Assembly (NCBI GenBank): GCA_021298835.1
Contig: JAJTHG010000012.1
Span: 1-57,802 of the forward strand
Origin: Gemmatimonadota bacterium
GTDB lineage: Bacteria > Gemmatimonadota > Gemmatimonadetes > Gemmatimonadales > Gemmatimonadaceae
Direction of reading: 5' to 3'
Length of the DNA: 57,802 bases
A program made the translations under genes and the position numbers. Shown here piece by piece: positions 49,433-57,802 of the stretch. The notes beneath the pieces were generated by a model. It was not told the DNA's origin. It was given only the letters and a program-made list of their open reading frames with translations, and ran no database searches. Position 1 is the first letter of the stretch. The number at the start of each line of letters is the position of its first letter.

Positions 49433-49457
49433 CCCGGCGCGGTGCCGTGTCGCCGGG
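49433..49457. terminator. Stem-loop between dcd and the convergent hydrolase gene
   Basis: A 7-bp stem cccggcg / cgccggg with an 11-base loop lies 44 bases past the dcd stop and is followed on the plus strand by cttcctt. It may end transcription from both convergent genes. The weak T-tract keeps confidence moderate. Confidence 0.45.
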
Positions 49458-49502
49458 CTTCCTTCGGGAGTGGTGCACGGTTCGACTCGGCCGCAGATCG
49501 CC

Positions 49503-50342
49503 TCACCAGGTCGGCGCTGCGTCTCCGTCGAGCACCAACCGCGCGAATGCGGCGGTGCGAAGGTGCGTCGTGCCGGGCGCGCCGCTCGTGATGTAGTCCC
49601 CATGCCCCACCGGCGGCGGGTCGGGAATCTGCTCGTGCCGGACCTTCGGCGACGTGAGCCGCCCGCCCGCGTTGCGCGGTCCGCGCCGCCCGAGCGCCCG
49701 GCCCGCCGTGTCCTTCCATCGGAACAGCCACGACTGCACCAGGTCGCCGGCCGGATACGCCAACTGCAGCACGCGGTCGCCGGTCGAGGCCAGCACGGTC
49801 GTCCGTCGCGCCGCCGCCGCCACGCCGGCATAGGGGGCATCGGCGTTGAAGCAGGTGTCGTCCACGGCAGCCGCCGCCACGAGCACCTCGCGCAGCAGCC
49901 AGCGCGCCGGGTCGAGCCGCGCGCACGCCTCGAGCGCCACGCGCGCCCCCAGACTGTGCGTGACGAACGACAGCTCGGCACCGTCGCCGACGTGCTCCCC
50001 GATGATCTTCGCCAGCGCGAGCCCCGTGTCGTCGGCGTCGCGCCCCTCCCATGGATACCCGAGCGGCCCCAGTCCGCTGTCGCCGGGCCACGTCACCGCG
50101 ATCACGAGGCCGTCGAACGACGGCTGGAGTGCCGCCCCGAGCCGACGCAGCGAGTCCCGCCCCGACTCCCACGAAACATTGAAGCCGTGCACGAGGAAGG
50201 CGATCCGCCGCGCCGTCTGCAGCAGGTGCCAGCACCGGTCGCGCGTCAGGCCGTCGCCCGCCTCGGTCACGAACATGCCCGGCCCGACCGCGCGACTGGC
50301 GGGCACACGGAAGCTCAACTGCAGGACGGGGGACGACGTCAC
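49503..50342 (-). CDS. DUF900-like alpha/beta hydrolase
   Basis: A 279-residue predicted serine hydrolase. An oxyanion-type HGFNVSWESG segment (about 49-58) follows a hydrophobic strand (IAFLV), and the nucleophile elbow is THSLGA. A likely C-terminal His is in the VGHGDYITSG region. The pattern LVHGFNV...ESG is typical of DUF900 hydrolases. The substrate is unknown. GTG start overlaps the stop of the upstream membrane-protein gene as GTGA, so the two are co-translated. Confidence 0.7.
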   Translation of the reverse strand: MTSSPVLQLSFRVPASRAVGPGMFVTEAGDGLTRDRCWHLLQTARRIAFLVHGFNVSWESGRDSLRRLGAALQPSFDGLVIAVTWPGDSGLGPLGYPWEGRDADDTGLALAKIIGEHVGDGAELSFVTHSLGARVALEACARLDPARWLLREVLVAAAAVDDTCFNADAPYAGVAAAARRTTVLASTGDRVLQLAYPAGDLVQSWLFRWKDTAGRALGRRGPRNAGGRLTSPKVRHEQIPDPPPVGHGDYITSGAPGTTHLRTAAFARLVLDGDAAPTW

Positions 50343-51031
50343 CGCGCGCGCAGCGCCTTGGCGGCGGCCTGGATCCCCGAGGCGACGTCCTTGGCGATCG
50401 GCGCGATCGGCACCGCCGCCACGCCGACCAATAGCGCGACCAGCCAGCGTGACCAGCCGCCCCCCGGCACTTCGTCGAGCATTACGGCCGTCCCCAGCGC
50501 CACGCCGAGCGACACCACGAACGCCGACAACCGGGCACGCGACGCGTACCGCTGACGCGCGATTGCGAGCGCGGCGTCGATCCGCGCATCCATGGCCAGC
50601 TCGAAGCGCCCCAGCGCACGCCGCTCGGCGTCCGTCGTTCTCGCCTCGCCGCCCCCCTGCTCCGCCGCCGCCGCATACAGGTGCGTCGTCACCCGCACGA
50701 GATCGGCGATCTCCGGGGCCCGGGCACCGAAGAGCGCGGCGCCGACGGCCGCCGCGTTCTCCCGCGTCAGCCCGATCCGCGCCCCTTGGCGCAGCAGCCG
50801 CGCCAGTTCCGCCTGATCGCCGCGGTACAGGCCCCGATACACGGCTTCCCAGCCCGGGCCGTGGGCCTGCTCGAGCGTCTGGACGGCGTCCCCGAGCGTT
50901 GCGGGAATGGCCTCGAAGCCCGCTTCGCCGATCCAGCGAACCGGCTTGAGTCCCTCGACGATGCCGAAGGCCGCCGTGCCGAGGGCACCGGTGGCGAGGA
51001 CGAGCTCCGTGACGTGGGCGACGGGATCCAT
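50339..51031 (-). CDS. Uncharacterised membrane protein
   Basis: A 230-residue protein I do not recognise. It has a hydrophobic N-terminal segment (ELVLATGALGTAAFGIVEGL), a central hydrophilic helical part of about 110 residues, and two C-terminal transmembrane helices (LSAFVVSLGVALGTAVML and WLVALLVGVAAVPIAPIA). It is translationally coupled to the downstream DUF900-like hydrolase, suggesting a membrane partner or anchor. It starts 84 bases after the ChrA gene. Confidence 0.6.
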   Translation of the reverse strand: MDPVAHVTELVLATGALGTAAFGIVEGLKPVRWIGEAGFEAIPATLGDAVQTLEQAHGPGWEAVYRGLYRGDQAELARLLRQGARIGLTRENAAAVGAALFGARAPEIADLVRVTTHLYAAAAEQGGGEARTTDAERRALGRFELAMDARIDAALAIARQRYASRARLSAFVVSLGVALGTAVMLDEVPGGGWSRWLVALLVGVAAVPIAPIAKDVASGIQAAAKALRAR

Positions 51032-51115
51032 GCGTGGCGGAGGATTGGAGACCTGCCGACGATGGCTGGCGACGCGACCGCCCGCAAGCCCCGTGCATGG
51101 CTGCTCCCCCGCCGC

Positions 51116-52189
51116 TCAGCCCACCGGCAGCAACGCCGCCGCGACGCCGGTCGCAAGGAAGGCGACGAGCGGCGGCCACCGGCCCGACGCCAGCAGCGCG
51201 ACGCCGACGAGCGCACAGCCCCATCCCCACATGCCCATCACGCCGAGGAACGGTACCACCGACGATGCAATGAGCCCGACGCACGCCGCCGCGAGGCCGG
51301 CTCGCAGCAGCCGACGCCACACCCTGCCCTCGAGCCAGCGCGACAGTGGGGCGGCGGCGAACGCGTATCCGAAGGCGGGAAGGAAGACGCCGACCGTCGC
51401 CGCCGCGGCCGCCGGCCAGCCGCCGATCCGGTATCCCGCGAAGGTCGCGGTCGCGAAGAGCGGTCCCGGGGTGAGGTATCCCGCGGCCACGGCGTCGAGC
51501 AGGTCGGCGGCGGACAGCCATCCGAGCCACGTCCCGGCGAGCGAGCCCAGCCACCCGATGAGGGCGTAGCCGCTGCCGATCAACGTCGCGCCGATGAAGA
51601 GGAAAAGCGTGAAGACGCCGCCGACGGTCGGCGGCGGAGCCGGAACCACGACCAGCAGCAGTTCGCCGACGAGCCGCTGGGCCGATTCATTCCCCGCCCA
51701 GCGATCGGCCGCCACGCTCGCGAGCGCCGTGAGGACGGCGACGACCAGCTGCCAACGCTGCCGCACCAGCCCGCGGCCCAGGCGCCACGTCGTCACGGCG
51801 AGAAGGGCCACCACCGCCGCTGCCAGCCCCGCGCGCACGTGCGCGACCAGCGCGTCGCTCGCCACGTGGCGCCACGCGACCGCGAGAGCGAAGGTCGCCA
51901 GCACGGCCGGCAGCACGAAACCCACCGCGGCCATCCAGTAGCCGGCCGCGCCGCCAAGATGCCGGCCCAGCACCAGCGCGAGGATCGTGGACGTCGGGCC
52001 GGGCAGCAGCTGCACCGTCGCGTACTGGCCCAGGAACTCCTCGCGGGCCAGCCAGCCGCGCCGGCGGACGAGCACCTCCTCCATGAGCCCCACGTGCGCT
52101 GCGGGGCCGCCGAACCCCGCCACACCCAATTGGAGGAAGGCCTGCAGGAGGTGCCGTGGCGACACCGCGGGGGCCGGCGGCGGCGCCAC
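51116..52189 (-). CDS. chrA: ChrA-type chromate transporter
   Basis: A 357-residue membrane protein with two homologous CHR halves. The first half has LGVAGFGGPAAHVGLMEE, the RRGWLAREEFL segment and the QLLPGPTST motif; the second has the matching LTPGPLFATATFAGYRIGG motif. This is the long-chain ChrA layout, linked in characterised cases to chromate efflux; the real substrate here is unproven. The start is uncertain (GTG at 52189 or 52165). It follows sdhB by eight bases, an unusual partner. Confidence 0.82.
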   Translation of the reverse strand: MAPPPAPAVSPRHLLQAFLQLGVAGFGGPAAHVGLMEEVLVRRRGWLAREEFLGQYATVQLLPGPTSTILALVLGRHLGGAAGYWMAAVGFVLPAVLATFALAVAWRHVASDALVAHVRAGLAAAVVALLAVTTWRLGRGLVRQRWQLVVAVLTALASVAADRWAGNESAQRLVGELLLVVVPAPPPTVGGVFTLFLFIGATLIGSGYALIGWLGSLAGTWLGWLSAADLLDAVAAGYLTPGPLFATATFAGYRIGGWPAAAAATVGVFLPAFGYAFAAAPLSRWLEGRVWRRLLRAGLAAACVGLIASSVVPFLGVMGMWGWGCALVGVALLASGRWPPLVAFLATGVAAALLPVG

Positions 52190-52197
52190 GGCGTCGC

Positions 52198-52995
52198 TCA
52201 GCCGGCCCCGCCCGCCTTGGCGATCGGCTCGCCCTTCCACGATGCCGCGACGTAGTCGCGGTTCATCTGCATGATGTGGTCGATGGAGATCCCCTTCGGG
52301 CACGCCTCCATGCACTCACCGTGCAGCGAGCAGCCGCCGAAATGCTCGAGGTCCATCTGGGCGACCATGCGGAGCGCCCGCCGATAGCGCTCCGGCTGCC
52401 CCTGCGGGAGCTTGCCGAGGTGGCTCACCTTCGCCGAGGTGAAGAGCGACGCCGAGGCATTGGGACACGCCGCGACGCAGGCGCCGCAGCCGATGCACTC
52501 GGCGGCGTCCATGGCCGCATCGGCGTCCACCTTGGGGATCGGCAGCGCGTTGCCGTCCGGGGCGTTGCCCGTGGCGATGCTGACGTAACCGCCGGCCGAG
52601 ATGATGCGGTCGAAGGCCGAGCGGTCCACGACGAGATCCTTCACGACCGGGAAGGCGGAGGCCCGCCACGGCTCGATCGTGATCGTCTCGCCGTCGCGGA
52701 AGGCGCGCATGTGGAGCTGGCAGGTCGTGGTCATCTTCCACGGCCCGTGCGCGGTGCCGTTGATGAGCATGCCGCACGAGCCGCAGATGCCCTCGCGGCA
52801 GTCGTGGTCGAAGGCGATCGGCTCCTCGCCCTTCGCCGCGAGCTCCTCGTTGACGACGTCGAGCATCTCGAGGAAGCTCGCGTCGGTGCTGATGCCCTTG
52901 GCCTGGTACGTCTTGAAGCCGCCCGCGCTCCCGGGACCGGCCTGGCGCCAGACGTTGAGCGTGAGATTGAGGGTCCTGCCGGACGATCCGCCCAT
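52198..52995 (-). CDS. sdhB: Succinate dehydrogenase/fumarate reductase iron-sulfur subunit
   Basis: A 265-residue subunit with 2Fe-2S ligands in [12 protein letters not shown], then [16 protein letters not shown] and the [15 protein letters not shown] set for the 4Fe-4S and 3Fe-4S clusters. It passes electrons from SdhA to menaquinone at SdhC. ATG start nine bases after sdhA. Confidence 0.96.
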   Translation of the reverse strand: MGGSSGRTLNLTLNVWRQAGPGSAGGFKTYQAKGISTDASFLEMLDVVNEELAAKGEEPIAFDHDCREGICGSCGMLINGTAHGPWKMTTTCQLHMRAFRDGETITIEPWRASAFPVVKDLVVDRSAFDRIISAGGYVSIATGNAPDGNALPIPKVDADAAMDAAECIGCGACVAACPNASASLFTSAKVSHLGKLPQGQPERYRRALRMVAQMDLEHFGGCSLHGECMEACPKGISIDHIMQMNRDYVAASWKGEPIAKAGGAG

Positions 52996-53004
52996 GGTCT
53001 CCCC

Positions 53005-54921
<1,917 letters not shown>

Positions 54922-55006
54922 GGCACTCGGATGATTCGGGGTCGCCCCGCCTCCCCGACGCCCCCCGCGGTCACGGGAGGCGGCGCGGAGGCCGGGAAAT
55001 CGCTGC

Positions 55007-55708
55007 TCAACGGGACGCCTGCATCTCGGAGGCCGCGCCTTGCGGCTGGAGCGCCCCGATCACCACCGCGATCGGCACGCTCATGAACCCGAGGGCCACG
55101 ATGATCGCCACCGCCACCGCGATGGTGCGGTGCAGCGGCCGTTCGCTCGCCTTGCGGAGCCCGAGCGTCCGGAACGACGCCCATGCCCCGTGCACGAGGT
55201 GGGCGCCGAGCGCCGCCATCGCGAGTACGTAGAACGCCGCCATCAGCGGCCGCTGGAAGCCGAAGACGAGGTTGTTGTACGGGTCGAGGTGCGTGAAGTT
55301 CGGGTGCGCGACGCCCAGCGTCATGTCGAGGATGTGCACCACGATGAACGTCACGAGCAGGATGCCCCCCAGCAGCATCGTCCGTGACGCGAATGTGCTC
55401 GCCTGGGGCGTCACCTGCTGGTAGCCCTGCGGCCGCGCCGCCCGGTTGCGCGCGGCGAGCTGGAGCGCGGCGGTGACGTGCAGCACCACGCAGGCCAGCA
55501 GCCCGGCCCGGACCGCCCACAGCAGCGGCATCGAGGTGCGCAGGAGCTTCGCGTAGGCGTGCATCGCGTCGGCAGCGCCGGCGCCGGCGAACATCTGCAG
55601 GTTGCCGACCATGTGGCCGACGACGAAGCCGACGCCGGCAAGGCCGGTGACGGCCATGACGATCTTCTTGCCGAGGGACGAGTCCCAGAACTTCCAGAGT
55701 GCGTTCAT
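55007..55708 (-). CDS. sdhC: Succinate dehydrogenase cytochrome b558 subunit
   Basis: A 233-residue membrane anchor with five predicted helices and several His residues suited to two b hemes ([35 protein letters not shown]). There is no sdhD, as expected for B-type enzymes. I chose the ATG at 55708 because the longer frame adds only Pro/Gly-rich residues over a hairpin. It leads the sdhCAB-chrA run. Confidence 0.92.
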   Translation of the reverse strand: MNALWKFWDSSLGKKIVMAVTGLAGVGFVVGHMVGNLQMFAGAGAADAMHAYAKLLRTSMPLLWAVRAGLLACVVLHVTAALQLAARNRAARPQGYQQVTPQASTFASRTMLLGGILLVTFIVVHILDMTLGVAHPNFTHLDPYNNLVFGFQRPLMAAFYVLAMAALGAHLVHGAWASFRTLGLRKASERPLHRTIAVAVAIIVALGFMSVPIAVVIGALQPQGAASEMQASR

Positions 55709-55752
55709 TCGGGTCTGCGCAGTGGGAGGCGAACGGCCGGTCGGGCCTGGGG

Positions 55753-55781
55753 GGACGGGGCCGGGATCGCCGGCCCCGTCC
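55753..55781. terminator. Strong GC stem-loop between mdh and sdhC
   Basis: A perfect 12-bp stem (ggacggggccgg / ccggccccgtcc) with a five-base loop begins about ten bases after the mdh stop. No U-tract follows on the minus strand. It may end or weaken mdh transcription, or stabilise the upstream mRNA while sdh is read separately. Confidence 0.5.
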
Positions 55782-55790
55782 GCCATGCGG

Positions 55791-56726
55791 TCAGGCGCCC
55801 TTGTCGATCACGGCGATGAGCTCGCGCACCGCATCGGCGGACTTCGCCAGCGCCGAGGTCTCGTCCGGCGTCAGCGTCACCTCGACGACCTGCTCGAGCC
55901 CCGCGCGGCCGAGCTTGCAGGGCACGCCCAGGTACAGGTCCCGCATCCCGTACTCCCCCGCGAGCCACGCGGCGCACGGCAGGATCCGCTTCTGGTCCTT
56001 CACGATCGCCTCGACCATCTGTACCGCGCCGCTCGATGGCGCGTAGTACGCCGAGCCGGTCTTGAGGTACTTCACGATCTCCGCCCCGCCGTTACGCGTG
56101 CGATCCACGATCGCGTCGAGCGCGGGGCGGGCGATCAGCTGCGTGACGGGGATGCCGCTCACGGTCGTGTAGCTCACCAGCGGCACCATCGTGTCGCCGT
56201 GCCCGCCGAGCACCATCGCCTGGATGTCGAGCACCGAGACGTCGAGCGCCTCCGCCAGGAAGGCGCGGTAGCGTGCGGTGTCGAGCACGCCGGCCATCCC
56301 GATCACCCGCTCGCGGGGAAAGCCGGTCGCCTTCATCGCGACGTAGCACATCGCGTCGAGCGGGTTCGACACCACGATGACGATCGCGTTCGGCGACGTC
56401 TTCCGCACCTGCTCGCCCACCGACCGGACGATGCCGGCGTTCGTGTTGAGCAGGTCGTCGCGCGACATCCCCGGCTTGCGCGCAATGCCGGCCGTGATCA
56501 CGACCACGTCCGACCCGGCCGATTCCTCGTAGCCGTTCGACCCGACCACACGGCTGTCGAAGCCCTCGATCGGCGCCGACTGCCACTGGTCGAGGCCCTT
56601 GCCCTGGGGCACGCCCTCGACGACGTCCACCATGACGACGTGCCGGGCGAGCGCCTTCTCCGCGATGCGCTGGGCGGTCGTCGCGCCGACGTTCCCCGCG
56701 CCGACCACCGTGATCTTGTTGACCAT
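55791..56726 (-). CDS. mdh: Malate dehydrogenase
   Basis: A 311-residue LDH-like malate dehydrogenase. NAD-binding [10 protein letters not shown] is at 9-18, the substrate loop is [17 protein letters not shown], and the active His is in [11 protein letters not shown]. It oxidises malate to oxaloacetate in the TCA cycle. A good ribosome site (AAGGA, six-base spacer) precedes the ATG. Confidence 0.97.
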   Translation of the reverse strand: MVNKITVVGAGNVGATTAQRIAEKALARHVVMVDVVEGVPQGKGLDQWQSAPIEGFDSRVVGSNGYEESAGSDVVVITAGIARKPGMSRDDLLNTNAGIVRSVGEQVRKTSPNAIVIVVSNPLDAMCYVAMKATGFPRERVIGMAGVLDTARYRAFLAEALDVSVLDIQAMVLGGHGDTMVPLVSYTTVSGIPVTQLIARPALDAIVDRTRNGGAEIVKYLKTGSAYYAPSSGAVQMVEAIVKDQKRILPCAAWLAGEYGMRDLYLGVPCKLGRAGLEQVVEVTLTPDETSALAKSADAVRELIAVIDKGA

Positions 56727-56773
56727 CTCAGGTCCTTCGTCTCGTGAGGGTGAGGCCGCCGACGACCCGCCGG

Positions 56774-56789
56774 CATGAGCCGGCTCATG
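56774..56789. promoter_or_regulatory. 16-bp perfect palindrome upstream of mdh
   Basis: catgagccggctcatg is a perfect palindrome 48-63 bases upstream of the mdh start, in the only spacer between moaA and mdh. Its place and symmetry suit a dimeric repressor or activator site, but no regulator is identified. Confidence 0.4.
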
Positions 56790-56863
56790 GCGGTGGAGGC
56801 AAGGTACGGACGGGACCAGAGGGGTTCAACGGACGCGGCGCGATCCCCGGCCGCCGACGCCGT

Positions 56864-57802
56864 TCACCCGCCCAGAACGTGCATCTCCCGGTGCAGGGCC
56901 ACGCCGCGCTGCGCCGTTCGGCGGGCGAGTTGCGCCCGATGCTCCGCTCCCCGATCGGACCGCTGCTTCCAAGTGTCCGCGATGGCCGTCACCAGCTCGG
57001 CGTCCGTCGCCCCAAGCCGCATCCGGTCGCGCAGGTCCGCCCCGGCGGTCCCGTACAGGCAGGTGAAGAACGAGCCGTCGGCCGTCAGCCGCGCACGGTC
57101 GCAGTCGCGGCAGAAGGGCCGCGTGGTGCTGGCGATGATCCCGAACACCGTGCCGTCCGCCAGGCGGAACCGCTCGGCCGGCGCCGAAGGGTCGCCGTCG
57201 CGCGGCACCGGCGTGATCGCCCCGAAATGCGCCCCCAGCCGCGCCAGCATCTCGTCGCACGACACGACGGCGTCGGCCGACCACTGCGTCGCCCCACCGA
57301 CGTCCATGTACTCGATGAACCGCATCTCGAGCCCGCGCGCGATCGCGAACGACAGCAGGGGCACCAGTTCGTCGTCGTTGAAGCCGCGGATCACGACCGC
57401 GTTCACCTTGGTGCCGGCGAAGCCCGCCGCCGCCGCTGCCGCGATCCCATCGAGCACCGCGGCATGCTCGTGCGACTTGGCGTGGGCCACGAGGCGCGCG
57501 GGTTCCAGGGTGTCGAGCGAGATCGTCAGCCGTTGCAGGCCGGCCGCCCGCAGCGCCGGTGCCATCGCGGCCAGGCGCGTCGCGTTGGTGGTGAGGGCGA
57601 GGTCCTCGAGGCCCGGCACCGCCGCCAGGCGGGCCACCAGCCCGGGGAGTTCGCGCCGCAGCCGGGGTTCGCCCCCGGTGATCCGCACCTTGCGCACGCC
57701 GGCGGCCACGAAGGCCCGCACCAGCCGTTCGGTCTCCTCGAACGTCAGCAGCGACGGCTTCGGAAGCCAGACGTAGTGCGCCTCGGGCATGCAGTACGTG
57801 CA
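56864..57802 (-). CDS. moaA: GTP 3',8-cyclase MoaA (5' end outside the window)
   Basis: About 312 C-terminal residues of the radical SAM enzyme that starts molybdenum cofactor synthesis. The visible start is CTYCMPEAHY, the end of the CxxxCxxC cluster motif, so only a short N-terminal part is missing. Further segments are RITGGEPRLR, ISLDT, the second cluster motif FCRDCDRARLTADGSFFTC, and the C-terminal Gly-Gly that is needed in this family. Confidence 0.95.
   Translation of the reverse strand, partial: CTYCMPEAHYVWLPKPSLLTFEETERLVRAFVAAGVRKVRITGGEPRLRRELPGLVARLAAVPGLEDLALTTNATRLAAMAPALRAAGLQRLTISLDTLEPARLVAHAKSHEHAAVLDGIAAAAAAGFAGTKVNAVVIRGFNDDELVPLLSFAIARGLEMRFIEYMDVGGATQWSADAVVSCDEMLARLGAHFGAITPVPRDGDPSAPAERFRLADGTVFGIIASTTRPFCRDCDRARLTADGSFFTCLYGTAGADLRDRMRLGATDAELVTAIADTWKQRSDRGAEHRAQLARRTAQRGVALHREMHVLGG

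Noticed and set aside
55709..55786. N-terminal extension of SdhC starting at 55786
   Set aside because: It would add a Pro/Gly-rich stretch encoded by the GC hairpin; the normal SdhC N-terminus starts at 55708.

Overview
The window is a dense, very GC-rich bacterial chromosome segment carrying about 56 protein genes. All but one (dcd) lie on the minus strand, so the natural reading direction runs from base 57802 down to base 1. The gene content points to a Gram-negative, menaquinone-using, aerobically respiring bacterium: Kdo and LPS-export genes, the futalosine menaquinone pathway, a 14-subunit complex I and a B-type succinate dehydrogenase. The codon use, GTG-rich starts and gene combination fit Gemmatimonadota best. 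That taxon is an inference, because no rRNA gene is present.

Layout in transcription order. (1) 57802-55791: moaA (5' end beyond the window) and mdh. (2) 55708-49503: sdhC-sdhA-sdhB, a ChrA-type transporter, and an uncharacterised pair (membrane protein plus alpha/beta hydrolase). (3) 49389-47304: divergent dcd (plus strand) and a secreted alpha-amylase-family lipoprotein. (4) 47023-28067: nuoA to nuoN, with an extra truncated NuoM-like gene between nuoM and nuoN, then a phosphohexomutase and a UPF0182-type membrane protein; a good sigma70-like promoter precedes nuoA. (5) 27950-25407: sucC, sucD, ndk. (6) 25304-18506: yceD-rpmF-plsX-fabH-fabD-fabG-acpP-fabF and a methyltransferase, driven by a promoter that would give an almost leaderless mRNA. 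(7) 18442-11439: mqnE, mqnA, mqnC, ispF, DedA, a XerD-like recombinase and an outer-membrane protein. (8) 11442-9920: a decayed S9 peptidase. (9) 9781-92: kdsB-pyrG-kdsA-kdsC-kdsD-lptC-lptA-like-lptB-rpoN, an almost continuously overlapping operon that makes CMP-Kdo, exports LPS and ends with sigma-54.

The functional themes are electron transfer (succinate and malate oxidation, complex I, menaquinone synthesis) and envelope building (fatty acid and phospholipid precursors, Kdo, LPS transport, outer-membrane protein). Stop/start overlaps of the ATGA, GTGA or TGATG type occur at more than twenty junctions, which implies strong translational coupling.

The most unusual features are these: a 14-bp tandem array that overlaps the rpoN stop codon at the window edge; a recurrent habit of 11-15 bp tandem duplication in gene tails, signal peptides and linkers, one of which breaks the S9 peptidase gene; an LptB with a ~157-residue N-terminal extension; an MqnE with a C-x5-C-x2-C cluster motif; a mini-NuoM; and a compact NuoG. 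I saw no CRISPR array, tRNA, rRNA, insertion sequence or prophage. No gene-free stretch exceeds 300 bases; the largest (47024-47303) is the nuo promoter region.
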